Part shown: positions 1 through 12,682 of the stretch, piece by piece
How positions within the stretch are numbered: position 1 is the stretch's first letter
Layout: the number at the start of each line of letters is the position of its first letter
Source of the DNA: Glandiceps talaboti
Taxonomy: Eukaryota > Hemichordata > Enteropneusta > Spengelidae
Direction of reading: 5' to 3'
Assembly (NCBI RefSeq): GCF_964340395.1
Contig: NC_135567.1
Span: 19,328,806 to 19,392,805, forward strand
DNA: 64,000 nt
Program-made: the position numbers and the translations under genes
Notes under the pieces: generated by a model
What the model was told of the DNA's origin: nothing
Seen by the model: only the letters and a program-made list of their open reading frames with translations
The model's database searches: none

Positions 1-59
1 CATGGTGGACAGGTTTGGTCAAAATACACAAAGAAAAGAATCAATTGCTGTCATTGAAC

Positions 60-710
60 AAACCAAACTGTGTATAGTATTAACTGTGAGCTCATAAAAG
101 CTGAGAGGTTTGGTTGTAATATACAAAGTGAAGAATCCACTGCAGTCATTAGACAAGTCTGTGTCATTCCACCGTGACAGTGTATAGTAACACTAACAGC
201 TGATACAAGCTGAGAGGTTTGGTTGCAATATACAAAGTGAAGAATCCACTGCAGTCATTGTAACACTACCAGCTGATAACAGCTGAGAGGTTTGGTTGCA
301 ATATACAAAGTGAAGAATCCACTGCAGTCATTAGACAAGTCTACGCCACCATGAGAGTGTACAGTAACAACTGATAAAAGCCGAGAGATTTGGTTTTATA
401 TACAAAGAAAAGGATCAACTGTGGTCATTGAACAAGTCTGTCTACATCATTGAAAAAACCCATAAATATTTATACATACTTACAATATGTTACAATGTCA
501 ACTCAATCATATGACTTTCAACTACTAGTTGTTACGATGGGACATAACTCAACAAACTAAGGTACCAGAGATAAACCGAGCACATACTTATGTATTACAA
601 CGTCAATGAATTGTGTGACTCACCTAAGTTGTTATGGTGGGACCTAACTCAACAAACTAACATACCAGATATAATAACATACATACTGTACTTACAGTGT
701 GTTACAACGC
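60..710. repeat. two adjacent tandem arrays (~110 and ~125 bp units)
   Basis: 60-455 holds about four units around gagaggtttggttgcaatat and ccactgcagtcatt. 466-710 holds two to three units around gggacataactcaacaaact. No ORF of note; 711-1110 shows nothing recognisable. Confidence 0.8.
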
Positions 711-1109
711 CGTCTTATAGTATAACTTTCACAATGCGACAACGTTCTTTCATCCGTTAATTGGATCACTCTCGGAGTATGTTATTTAGTGAACTATACA
801 TTGGACATCAGCGTACAACACTGTCACTGGAGTGTATCAACAAACGTTGTACAACTCACTCTACTATACAGACTACATACACAATGACGTATTATATACA
901 TTGTCACTGACATGAAAAATCAATTTTTACTCTCATGGCGGCCCCGTTTTTTTTGTATGCACGCCTTTACATACAAGAGTACCTGTATTGATTTGTATGG
1001 CTACACAAAACAACCCACCCAAATACAACTTTATACTAGTATACTAGTAACAATACACACTACACTACTATAACAATGTCCCCATTGGGAACTTGTTACA
1101 TATAGTATA

Positions 1110-1530
1110 TGTATACTGAGAAGACACCAAGATGCATGCTACTCACCCCTCTGTTTTCACTTCTTGGTATAGCCTAATTGTTCTCTGAATGGGCCAATCT
1201 ATGCTGAGTTATAGAGAGGGGTATTTGTTATGTACAACTAGATTGCATATTAGTACCCCTAGATTGACAGCTACCTACAACTTAGTACAAGACACCTCAG
1301 TATGTTACTCACCCCTCTTTACTTCTTGGTATAGCCCAATTGTACAGTGAATGGGTCAAACTATGAGTTATATAGGTAAATTTGTTACAACTACATTGCA
1401 GAGCCACCTCCAAGACATCTCAATCATCAATGTATGCTAGTAGCATTCACCCTCTGTTTCTCCTACTTGGTATAGCCCAATAGTATTCTGAAAGGGTCAA
1501 ACTAGGTTGAGTTCCATCAAGGGGACTTTT
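1110..1530. repeat. tandem repeat, ~155-bp unit, 3 copies
   Basis: Units share cacccctctgtttt, acttcttggtatagcc and gaatgggtcaaact. No coding potential. Confidence 0.75.
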
Positions 1531-1781
1531 TAAATATATACAAGCCCTATTACAAAGCAAGGCTTAAGTGCTTACATCAACAGTATTCAAGCCTTGGAGT
1601 TGTTTGAAATTCTAGGATTTTCCAGACCTTCAAAGGACTTTTCATGAATGGGTTGAAATTCTTGGTCTTTCAATGAATATATATTTACCTATCCACCTAC
1701 CATCTTTTAGCACATTCTCTAACATCTAGTTTTATTTGACCAAAAATGTTCATCAGCTTGGTAGATCAAATGATTTACCAA

Positions 1782-2412
1782 GGTTATAACACACAAGCAG
1801 TTCAAAGTTTTAGTATTGAGCTTTTGATCTGTCTTGGTTGACGATCCTCATCTGAATGACAAATTCCATAGTTATAGTGGTAACTATAGTATGTAAGATA
1901 CGACATTCATGCCATGCTATCAGCCAGCACTCACCATCTGTACTACTAGTCTGTAAGATACAACATTCATGCCACACTATCAGCTACCACTCACATCTGT
2001 ACTACTAGTCCGTAAGATATGACATTCATGCCATGCTATCAGCCAGGCCTCATTGCCTGACAACACAGTCTACTGTTGTATTAACCCCTTCAATACTGAA
2101 AACATTCCCGCCAAAATTGTTTGGACAAAATTCTTGTTTTATGTAAGTTTTTGGCATATATCAACTTCATTTTAGACTGGAATTAAAGAAATGTTACTTC
2201 CTAATAAAGTAATATTATTGTAATTATGAAAATATTCATATAAATTGGGTCCCCATATTATTTAAAACTCGTCTCTAGTCATGAAAGGGTTTTAAGCCAT
2301 GGAATCTGTCATTCTGATGAGAGTCGTCGACTACGAATGAAGTTACTACGACAGATCAAAAGCTCAATGCTAAAAACTTTGAACTGCTTGTGTGTTGTTT
2401 ATCACCTTTCCA
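1782..2412. mobile_element. foldback/MITE with ~110-bp inverted arms
   Basis: The left arm (about 1782-1890) contains acacaagcagttcaaagttt and gagcttttgatctgtc. The right arm (about 2290-2412) is its inverted copy. Inside are three units of a 58-bp repeat (about 1870-2060, with acattcatgccatgctatca) and a second smaller inverted structure (about 2082-2298, ends aaccccttcaa / tgaaagggttt). A fragment of the arm recurs at 37033-37080. Confidence 0.7.
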
Positions 2413-2829
2413 TCATCAAGTTGGATTAAAGGAAAAAGTCGGAGATACAGAAAGAGAGAAGAAGACACTGACAAATCAATTGTACAAGTCTACACAGATA
2501 CCAGTTTAGAATGAATGGAAGTCATGTTGGAAATATTTCAACTATTTTGAGTCTATTTTGAAATGTATGTATAGTAACCACAACTATTCCAACAACTTCA
2601 CTTTCATTACACCCTGTTTACTATAGGTTTTAGCCTCCCTGTTCTTTCACTTTTCATGAAACCTTGACTACGTAGCATACTTGAAACCTGGAAATTTTTA
2701 CTAATGACTTATTATCACATATCTCACTGAAAAACAAAAAGCATAAAATAAGTAAAAAGTAAAATGCCTTCTTGTACATGAACGCTATTTTCAAGATTCA
2801 GAACATTCCATAACAAAACACATTTTAAC

Positions 2830-3450
2830 TACACTTCAACTTCTTCTAAACAAAACCAGTTTTGTTTGTTATTGTTCTTAGCCTCTTTTCTTTTAAAACT
2901 ATTAACTATTGTTACTAAACACTGAGCACATTCTGCAAGAACATTTCATCTATGTTTCTGAACCAACCCTACTTTTGTTTATTGTTGTTCTTAGCCTCTG
3001 TTCTTCACAACTATTAACTATTTTTACTAAACACTCAGCACATTCTGTAAGAAACATTTCAGATATAATTCTGATTTGTTTGTGACTGACTGTACATCAG
3101 TTTTGTAGCTTTCCCTTTCATCTACCTTTTCGCCTAGTGTATTGAGTTTCACTTCACCTATTTTTATCATTTTGTGTGATTATTAATGCAGTGATGCTTA
3201 CTTTTATCACTGTATGATTGTTAATGTAGTGATGCTTGAGGACCTCAATGGAAAGAAGTGTTTCATTTACTTTAGTGTTGTAACACTTATTTGATCTACC
3301 CTGAATAAATATATTTTATAATCATTATTAAACATATGTGTAAGTTGCTTCACTCAATTAGTATGACAGGGTGAGAGTGATTCCTATGTGACCTGAAGTG
3401 ACCTGGAATGACCTGATATGACATGGAATAACCTGACTTGACCTGAACTA
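2830..3450. repeat. 115-bp duplication and short TGACCTGAA-type repeat
   Basis: 2840-3060 is a two-copy repeat around ttgttcttagcctctttt. 3385-3450 is a run of about 10-bp units (gacctgaagtgacctggaat). 3070-3380 shows nothing recognisable. Confidence 0.6.
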
Positions 3451-3529
3451 TAGATCATTTTGACACCCTAAGTTGTTGTTTGGGTGTGTTATTGGTGTTT
3501 TATCAAAGACTCAAGTCATGCTTGAAGGC

Positions 3530-4620
3530 TGCATGATATCATAGGAATTGAACAGTTCAGAGAGCACTTCTGCTATTGTTATTCAACAATACTATGGCCA
3601 TACAAAGTTAATAAGTTGTTTACTACAAGCATGATATAGGAATTGAACAGTTCAGGGCACTTCCACTATTGTCATTCAACTATGCTATGGCCATACAAAG
3701 TTAATAAGTTGTTTACTATAAGCATGATATAGGAATTGAACAGTTCAAAACACTTCCACTATTGTCATTCAACTATACTATGGCCATACAAAGTTAATAA
3801 GTTGTTTACTATAAGCATGATATAGGAATTGAACAGTTCAAAACACTTCCACTATTGTCATTCAACTATACTATGGCCATACAAAGTTAATAAGTTGTTT
3901 ACTACTAGCGATACTCAGTTTTTAAGGTTTACAGTTTACTTATGGCGATATCATTACACATGGTACAGGAACAGAGAATACCAAAGCACTATATCTGTTG
4001 TAATTCAGTGATAATATACTATGGCCATACAAAGTTAATAAGTTGTTTACTACTAGCGATACTTAGTTTTTAAAGTTTACATTTTACTTATGGTGATATG
4101 ATTACACATGGTACAGGAACAGAGAATACCAAAGCACTATATCTGTTGTAATTCAGTGATACTGTACTATGGCCATACAAAGTTAATAAGTTGTTTACTA
4201 CTAGCGACACTCAATTTTTAAGGTTTACAGTTTACTTATATGGTGATATGATTACACATGGTAAAGGAACAGAGAATACCAAAGCACTATATCTATTGTA
4301 ATTCAGTGATACTATACTATGGCCATACAAAGTTAATAAGTTGTTTACTACTAGCGATACTCAGTTTTTAAAGTTTACATTTTACTTATATGGTGATATG
4401 ATTAGACATGGTAAAGGAACAGAGAATACCAAAGCACTATATCTGTTGTAATTCAGTGATACTGTACTATGGCCATACAAAGTTAATAAGTTGTTTACTA
4501 CTAGCGATATTCAGTTTTTAAAGTTTACATTTTACTTATGGTGATATCATTACACATGGTACAAAAACAGAGAATACCAATACATTTCCACTATTGTTAT
4601 TCAGTGATACTGTTCTGTAG
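3530..4620. repeat. tandem array changing from 93-bp to ~149-bp units
   Basis: tggccatacaaagttaataa starts at 3595, 3688, 3781 and 3874 (period 93), then at 4022, 4170, 4320 and 4470 (period 148-150). The longer unit has gained a segment with acacatggtacaggaacaga. The array is interrupted at 4620 by a LINE tail and resumes at about 4848. Confidence 0.9.
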
Positions 4621-4621
4621 C

Positions 4622-4848
4622 CAGTCACCTGATCTTTTTTTTCATTGTAATATTTATACTAGTGTATGAGTTTTGAGTGGCTAGACTAGATTAGTTATAG
4701 AAACTATTTTCTAGCCTCTCGCCCGCTCTGATACAATTATGCACACATTGTGTATTATATGCTTTCAATTGTTATGTATTATTTTTTTGTGATGGGTAAA
4801 TAAAATTACAATTACAATTACAATTACAATTACAATTACAATTACAAA
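4622..4848 (+). mobile_element. LINE 3' tail with (ATTACA)n end, inserted in the array
   Basis: AT-rich 3' UTR-like sequence ending in gatgggtaaataaa and seven ATTACA-type hexamers. The interrupted array continues immediately after with caaagttaataagttgttta. The 3' UTR shares tagactagattagtt with the tail at 8.1 kb. Only the 3' end is present (5'-truncated). Confidence 0.65.
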
Positions 4849-5419
4849 GTTAATAAGTTGTTTAATATAAACGATACTCAGATTTTACGGCTTAGATTTC
4901 ATTTAACCCCCCACAGTTTTAGTACGCCGTGTTTACTTAGTCCATTCAGGCAGTATCAATCTCAACAAAATAAGCAGACTAGACAAGACATTTCTCCCTC
5001 AAGAAAACTATTAATGCTGACTCAAAAGAATCTAACTCCTTGGAGGCAGTCATAAACTACTGATGACGACAGAGAATCGACCAAACCCTTGAGCGCTGTT
5101 CAGCTGTCGCTTACAGCAGAGCTAAATAAGTAGTACAAATGTTTACTTACCTTGGGCTATCTCAGGTCTTCCTATAAATCAACACAGCAAACTAATCCTT
5201 AAATTTTTGTTTTGTTGTTGTAAATCTGTTGTTTTAGATTAACTGTACCTGCAATATATAAAATGTATATTCATTATAATATCATGCAATAGACCTTGTA
5301 GCCAAATAGTGCCCTCTGTGTTCTGTATGCTTTTCCTGACTACACTCTTTTTTTTTTTCCTTTTTTTTAATATAAATTTTTGTGCTGGGAATTCCTCCCA
5401 GCGATTTTCTGTTATGCAG

Positions 5420-5490
5420 ACAAATACAAACAAACAAACAAACAAACAAACAAACAAACAAACAAACAAACAAACAAACAAACAAACACA
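5420..5490. repeat. (ACAA)n microsatellite
   Basis: Uninterrupted acaaacaaac run; ORFs across it on both strands are repeat artefacts. Confidence 0.95.
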
Positions 5491-5600
5491 AATGCTACAG
5501 AGATCCACTACACTCTAGCACTAAGTGAAAATAGAAATATATGGACCAGATGTGTTCTTCTCTATTACCAGGTATAAAAACTTAGCAAAAACATGATATT

Positions 5601-5902
5601 GGCCCACGCCTTTGGAATGCCCTGCCATCATGTCTTCGTTCTTCACACACTTTGAACAGTTTTAAATCTGCCTTAAAATATCATCTTTTTAGATCTCATT
5701 ATTATTAATTTTTAACTTTTTTACATTTCAGTTTTTAAATGTCATTCTGTGTCTTTGTATTTTTATCTTGTTTCATATCATGTTTATACTTGTGTATCTG
5801 TACATTTTAGAATAATTTTATACTTTTGTTCAGCGCATTGAGATTGTTTTAATGTAATGCGCTCTATAAGAAATAAATATTATTATTATTATTATTATTA
5901 TT
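5601..5902 (+). mobile_element. 5'-truncated LINE, end of reverse transcriptase plus 3' tail
   Basis: 5601-5708 reads GPRLWNALPSCLRSSHTLNS then FKSALKYHLFRSHYY and a stop. This is the typical C-terminal end (LWNALP..LR....L..FK..LK..LF) of CR1/L2/Jockey-like reverse transcriptase ORFs. The 3' UTR has gcgcattgagattgttttaa and gcgctctataagaaataaa, ending in (ATT)n. It sits inside the host tandem unit, between gatattg and gatatgg. Confidence 0.85.
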
Positions 5903-6572
5903 GATATGGCAATACATTCTACATTTCCTATACATACACACATACAGGAAGTCGAGTGTAGCACAATTTTATTAAAAATGTAATAATAATATTCCATGGA
6001 CTATAAATTATTGTAATCTTTTCCTGACTACCGAGTACACTCTATTACTAAATGAAAATGGAAATACATCGGATATGGTTGTCTCTGTTTTAAAATCTTA
6101 GCAAAAACACGATATTGATATGACAATATATTCATATTTCCTATATGCACAGACATACAGGAAGTTTAGTATCAACACACTCTGTATAAATACAACGGTA
6201 TTTCTTGGGCTATGAGTTATTGTACAATGTTCCTGCCTACACGCTGTCACTAAGTGAAAATGGAAAAAATACCAGATGTGTTCGTCTGCAATTACCAGAT
6301 TTTGAAAACTTAGCAAAACAGGACATTGATATGGCAATATATTCTACATTTCCTATACATACATATACAGGAAATTTAGTATCAACACACACTCTATATA
6401 TATACTTAGTACATATAATTAAAACTTTGCAAAAACACGACACTGACATGTAATGCATTCTACATTTCCTATAAACATACACATACAGGAAGTCGAGTGT
6501 ACGACAATTTTATTTAAATGTAATTATAGTATTTATTGTCAACTATAAGTTATTGTAATGTTTCCTCACTAC

Positions 6573-6865
6573 CGGCTCCCTGTAGCATAGTGGTTAGTGC
6601 ACAGGATTAGCAGTCAGGAGGTCACAGGTTCATTCCCACTGGAAACAGGGGATTTTTCTGTGACCAACCCGAACCCAGGGTGAGTGTTCTACAGACTTGA
6701 TGGGTACGTGTATCACTCAGCCGTGTCTCACTCACACAATGAATGCGAATTTGTGGGGACTCCAGGAGTAATGACTCAAAAAGTCGGAGACGATACCTCA
6801 CACTGAGCCTGCAGGTGCTATATGTTTGCCAGGCCTGGGTGACTCCAGGATAGCCTGTGGACTGA
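6573..6865 (+). mobile_element. tRNA-derived SINE
   Basis: The head has a Pol III A box (tagcatagtggttagtgc) and B box (ggttcattcccac). A body of about 220 bp follows, with gtgaccaacccgaaccc and gagtaatgactcaaaaagtc. It is not a functional tRNA gene: the cloverleaf is not maintained. Confidence 0.75.
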
Positions 6866-7292
6866 CATTGATATAGCAATACTGGTAGGAGTACATTTTA
6901 CAATGAATTTCCTATATGTATATGTACACACATGAAGTTGAGTATACAATACATTCTGCAAATCCAGTATTCCTTGGGCTAGCGTACTAGTGATTGTAAT
7001 GTTTTCCTGACTTTGTTGTTATTTAGTCTAACTATACATTGTAGTGGAAACTGGCACTTTCTAAATTCACTGATTGGTTGATTGATTGATTGATTGACTG
7101 ATTGTGAGTTTTTGTACTGTGTTCCTGACAACACTCTGTTATAGTGTTACTAAGTAAATCATCATACTTGGATTCAAAGTTATTTCGATTCACTTACACA
7201 ATGATTTACACATAGACACGCGCACACTGACAGCATATACACAATGATTTATACACACACAGACACAGACAAGACAGACACACACACGGATA

Positions 7293-7417
<125 letters not shown>

Positions 7418-7945
7418 CATACAATGTACATATACAAAGTTCAATCAGCATAGCATAAATTCTACAATAGCATTCCTGGGACCATGAGTTTTTGTACCGT
7501 GTTCCTGACTACACTCTGTTACTAAGTAAATCATCGTACTTCAAGTTATCATTTCAATTCAAGTCATTTCTTACATGATTATTTACACATAGACGCAGAC
7601 ACCGGGTGACACACGACATGCATACACTGATATCCGAAGTTCAGCATAGCATACATTCTTGACTAACATTCCTGGGACCATGAGTTTTTGTACCGTGTTC
7701 CTGACTACACTCTGTTATTAAGTAAATCATCGTACTTCAAGTTATCATTTCAATACAAGTCACCAAGCACTTACAATACACAATGATTTACACACACACC
7801 CACACACAGACACAGACACAGACACAGACACAGACACACACACAGACACACAGACACACACACACACAGACACACACACACACACACCCACACACAGACA
7901 CACACACACAGACACACACACACACACACCCACACACAGACACAG

Positions 7946-7977
<32 letters not shown>

Positions 7978-8009
7978 ACACAGACACACACACACACAGA
8001 CAGACACAC

Positions 8010-8053
<44 letters not shown>

Positions 8054-8074
8054 GTATATGAAGTTCAGCATGTA

Positions 8075-8285
8075 TTGGCAGGGTTGGATTAGATTAGTTG
8101 ACAGACAACTATTGGCGGGGTTGGACTATAGATTAGTTGACAGGTAACTATTGGCGGGGTTGGACTAGATTAGTTGACAGGCAACTGTTTTTCGATCCCT
8201 TTCCCATTTATTTATGTAATCATGCTTTCTTTACTGACTTGTATTATTTTGTATCTGGGAATAAAGTCATATATATATTTATATA
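8075..8285 (+). mobile_element. LINE-like 3' tail with three copies of a 3' UTR repeat
   Basis: Three units of about 44 bp (actattggcggggttggact...agttgacagg) precede ttttgtatctgggaataaag and an AT tail. It shares actagattagtt with the tail at 4.7 kb, so it probably belongs to the same or a related LINE family. Confidence 0.5.
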
Positions 8286-8334
8286 TGATAAAGCAGTACA
8301 CCTTAATTAAAAGTCAGCTATAGTATAAACACCA

Positions 8335-8790
8335 TTTGATTTCAACTCAGCTGACAAACCTCTGGTGACACTAACTCTTCATACACTGCCACCCACCTTA
8401 AAAAATGGACTATTCATCATCCATACAACACACTGTATTAGAACCAATCACCGTAATGCCTGCTTACACCTTTCACAAAACTCTGGTGACTTCAGGGACA
8501 GCCAGTCTATTCTCCAATCAATATAATACAAACTTAAACTATACGATAAGGACATCCACCTTAAGCCAGATAACACCTCAACTAACACCTTTTTAACTCA
8601 ATAACAAAACGCTGGTGATAACTTTTCATCAGTGACTCACCTTAACAGCCAGTCTATTCTCCAATCCATATAATACAAACTTTTACTATATAGGATAAGG
8701 GCATCCACCTTTAAAAGCCAGCTAACACCCTGACTAACACCCTTTAACTTACTAACAAATCTTAGACAAACAATGGCATTCTTGACAAGG
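8335..8790. repeat. tandem repeat, ~155-bp unit, 2-3 copies
   Basis: Units share cagccagtctattctccaat, atataatacaaactt and gataaggacatccaccttaa. The small ORF here (8405-8596) lies within the repeat. Confidence 0.65.
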
Positions 8791-8887
8791 GAACCATGCC
8801 ATGTGTAACCAAGCATAGGATAAGAATATAGCAACGTTGTATACGGTATGGTGGTTATATCTAAGAGTCTACTCTCCTATGTATAAG

Positions 8888-8928
<41 letters not shown>

Positions 8929-8956
8929 TGTGTGTATGTATATATGTGTGTGTGTG

Positions 8957-9015
<59 letters not shown>

Positions 9016-9115
9016 ATGTATGTATGTATGTATGGTAGGCAGGCAGGCAGGCAGGCAGGCAGGCATGCATGCATGCATGCATGTATGTATTTGTCTGCTT
9101 GCCTGTCTGCCTGTA
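8888..9115. repeat. compound microsatellite (TG)n-(CTGT)n-(TATG)n-(GGCA)n-(TGCA)n
   Basis: Five successive simple motifs without spacer; all ORFs over it are artefacts. Confidence 0.95.
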
Positions 9116-9337
9116 TACATATACATATATGTGCATACCCAACCCTACCTAGAAACCTACATATCAACACCTAAACATAATCTATCAAGCAAGTAATCTA
9201 TGACAAACTAATCAATACACCAATCGATAAATCAAAGCTATTTACAAATTTATCCAATAAATTTACGAACCACATTAAATACTATAAATTATTGACAAAA
9301 CACACCCACCAATAAACCATGTCTAGAAAACTACACA

Positions 9338-10725
9338 CAGGAATCAAAATTAACAGTAGTCCTGTGTCTACAGACTACCAATTCTTGTCATGGGGCAAGG
9401 CTCGAAATTGGTAATAGTCAAGGGCATATAGACTACCAAACATTGTATCTAGACTACCAAATTGGTAATAGTCAAGGGCATATAGACTACTAAACATTGT
9501 ATCTTGACTAACAACTTGGCAGTAGCCAAGGGCATATAGACTACCAAACATTGTATCTAGACTACCAAATTGGTAATAGTCAAGGGCATATAGACTACTA
9601 AACATTGTATCTAGACTACCAAATTGGCAGTAGTCAAGGGCATATAGACTACCAAACATTGTATCTAGACTACCAAATTGGTAATAGTCAAGGGCATATA
9701 GACTACTGAACATTGTATCTTGACTACCAAATTAGCAGTAGTCCAGGACACAGACTACTAAACATTGTATCTTGACTACCAAATTAACAGTAGTCCAGGA
9801 CACAGACTACTAAACATTGTATCTAGACTACCAAATTAGCAGTAGTCCACGACACAGACTACTAAACATTGTATCTAGACTACCAAATTAGCAGTAGTCC
9901 AGGACACAGACTACTAAACATTGTATCTTGACTACCAAATTAGCAGTAGTCCAGGACACATAGACTACTAAACATTGTATCTAGACTACCAAATTAGCAG
10001 TAGTCCAGGACACAGACTATTAAACATTGTATCTAGACTACCAAATTAGCAGTAGTCCAAGACACATAGACTACTAAACATTGTATCAAGACTACCAACT
10101 TAGCAGTAGTCCAGGACACATAGACTACTAAACATTGTATCAAGACTACCAAATTAGTAGTAGTCCAGGACACATAGACTACTAAACATTGTATCAAGAC
10201 TACCAAATTAGCAGTAGTCCAGGACACATAGACTACTAAACATTGTATCAAGACTACCAAATTAGTAGTAGTCCAGGACACATAGACTACTAAACATTGT
10301 ATCAAGACTACCAAATTAGCAGTAGTCCAGGACACATAGACTACTAAACATTGTATCAAGACTACCAACTTGGTAGTCCGTTAGACCAATGGAAATCAAT
10401 GGAAAAGTGTTGCTGAAACAGTTCACTTGGATCAATTTGACTATCAAGCCCAAAAGTTAAATTCAAGCCCTGTGGGGCTACCATAATTTACAGCTGGTAG
10501 CCCACTCAGGTTAACACTGATTATGCATGGTTTCAAGGATGGAAGATTTACAGACATTATTTTAATAACACACATACAGATCTGCAGATGTACATTATTT
10601 CCAATAGAGGAAATCTGTTTTCAGTTCAGGAATATCGGACTATAGGTCACAATCCTTGGGCTACCAATTTCTGAAATTGGTAGCCCAGTAGGACTACTAA
10701 GGAAAAAAGTTAATTTCAAGCCCTG
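9338..10725 (-). mobile_element. TIR element copy A with 54-bp internal minisatellite
   Basis: The right TIR (caggaatcaaaattaacag, 9338) and left TIR (gttaatttcaagccctg, ending 10725) are inverted copies. Flanks ACACA (9333-9337) and ACATA (10726-10730) may be a 5-bp target duplication. The body is a unique part (about 10440-10725) plus an array of 54-bp units (about 9400-10375) around gtagtccaggacacatagac. The unit length is a multiple of 3, which creates spurious ORFs. Confidence 0.75.
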
Positions 10726-10730
10726 ACATA

Positions 10731-11053
10731 CCAACACATAAATATATTTTATCCAGCAATTAATGAATAATTAAACAACTACTAATTTACCCAATCAATT
10801 AACAAACTCGTTAATCAACCAAATGATTATTTAAATCAATTAACAAACTAATCAGTTTTAATTGAACTATTAACATACTCGTCAACTAGCCATGCCTAGC
10901 AACCTCAATATAATAAATAAATAACGTAATCTATAGTTAACCAAGTAATCAATTCCTAATCAATTAACAAGCTAATTAATTAATCGACCAACGATTACTT
11001 AAATCAATTAACAAACTAATCACTTTTAATTGAACAACTCACTTATGTACCAT
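10731..11053. repeat. AT-rich degenerate repeat between TIR elements
   Basis: Repeated aatcaattaacaaactaatc-type sequence, also seen at 9180-9300 and 12170-12400. It is the local host sequence into which copies A and B inserted. No ORF. Confidence 0.55.
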
Positions 11054-11058
11054 GCCTA

Positions 11059-12131
11059 CATGGCTCAAAACTAACTTGTTGTTGCTATGGCAGGCCCAGT
11101 GGGATACCAATTTCAGAAAGTGATAACCCAAAGATGGTGACAAAGAGTGGCCTATAGTTCTGAACTGAAAACATAGTTACTCTATTGGAAATATACATGT
11201 TATTAAAAATTTATTTATGTTCGTAAATCTTCCATCATTTAAATCATCACAAATCAGTGTTAGCCTGCATGGACTACCAGCTGTAAATTATGGTAGTACC
11301 ACGACAAGAATTGGTAGTCTGTAGACACGGGACTACCAGCTGTGAATTATGGTAGCCCATGACAAGAATTGGTAGTCTCTGGGCATGGGACTATGGTAGC
11401 CCCATGACAAGAATTGGTAGTCTGTGGGCATGGGACTATGGTAGCCCCATGACAAGAATTGGTAGTCTGTGGGCATGGGACTATGGTAGCCCCATGACAA
11501 GAATTGGTAGTCTGTGGGCATGGGACTATGGTAGCCCCATGACAAGAATTGGTAGTCTGTGGACATGGGACTATGTTAGCCCCATGACAAGAATTGGTAG
11601 TCTGTGGGTATGGGACTATGGTAGCCCCATGACAAGAATTGGTAGTCTGTGGGCATGGGACTATGGTAGCCCCATGACAAGAATTGGTAGTCTGTGGGCA
11701 TGGGACTATGGTAGCACCATGACAAGAATTGGTAGTCTGTGGGCATGGGACTATGGTAGCCCATGACAAGAATTGGTAGTCTGTGGGCATGGGACTATGG
11801 TAGCACCATGACAAGAATTGATAGTCTGTGGGCACGGGACTATGGTAGCACCATGACAAGAATTGGTAGTCTGTGGGCATGGGACTATGGTAGCCCCATG
11901 ACAAGAATTGGTAGTCTGTGGACATGGGACTATGGTAGCCCCATGACAAGAATTGGTAGTCTGTGGGCACGGGACTATGGTAGCACCATGACAAGAATTG
12001 GTAGTCTGTGGACATGGGACTATGGTAGCCCCATGACAAGAATTGGTAGTCTGTGGGCATGGGACTATGGTAGCCCCATGACAAGAATTGGTAGTCTTAG
12101 GACACGGAACTACTGTTAATTTCGAGTCCTG
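11059..12131 (+). mobile_element. TIR element copy B with 45-bp internal minisatellite
   Basis: Left end catggctcaaaactaac, right end gttaatttcgagtcctg. An exact 5-bp duplication GCCTA lies at 11054-11058 and 12132-12136. The unique part (11059-11330) matches copies A and C. The array (about 11340-12110) has about 17 units of 45 bp containing ccatgacaagaattggtagt. Long ORFs of repeated peptides on both strands come only from the 45-bp period. Confidence 0.8.
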
Positions 12132-12682
12132 GCCTAGAAACCTACGTACCAAAACTAAAACCCAAACAATTTATCAAGCAATCATTCAATAGTTAACACA
12201 CAACTCGTATTGAAATAAATTAACAAACTAATCACTTTTAATTGAACAATTAATAAACTTAAATCACTGACAGAACAGACAGAACAGACTCATGAACGAA
12301 CTCTACCTAGAAACCTATATACCTACATACCAATGTTACATGTACCAACACACATAATAAATATAAAAGCAAGTAATGAATTGTTAACAAACAAACAAAC
12401 ATTGTGCAATCACCCATTCTAGTCTAGTGTCAATGCAATTGCTGAACTCAATTTTCACACTTCTAACCAAATTTTAACGGAAAACTTTCACTCCTTCAAT
12501 GATAACAGTTTTTGTATTTACTACTGAGATGTTGATAAGTTCATAAAAATTTACTTCTAATGTGAGATATGGTGATGGATTTTTGGTAGAATTTTAATAT
12601 GTTTACAATCATGTTTTTACATTACATCAATCATAGTGTTGTGACTGCTATAGTTTTCATCATGGTTTACATAAACATTTGA

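Noticed and set aside
6573-6645. Possible functional tRNA gene
   Set aside because: A and B boxes are present but the stems do not pair through the sequence; a long SINE body follows.
10033-10368. Repeated 18-residue peptide ORF, minus strand
   Set aside because: Same reason with the 54-bp unit of the related TIR element.
11333-12152. ORFs of up to 245 codons made of repeated 15-residue peptides, open on both strands
   Set aside because: The 45-bp minisatellite period is a multiple of three, so any stop-free unit stays open. The array lies within a TIR element and has no start context or promoter.
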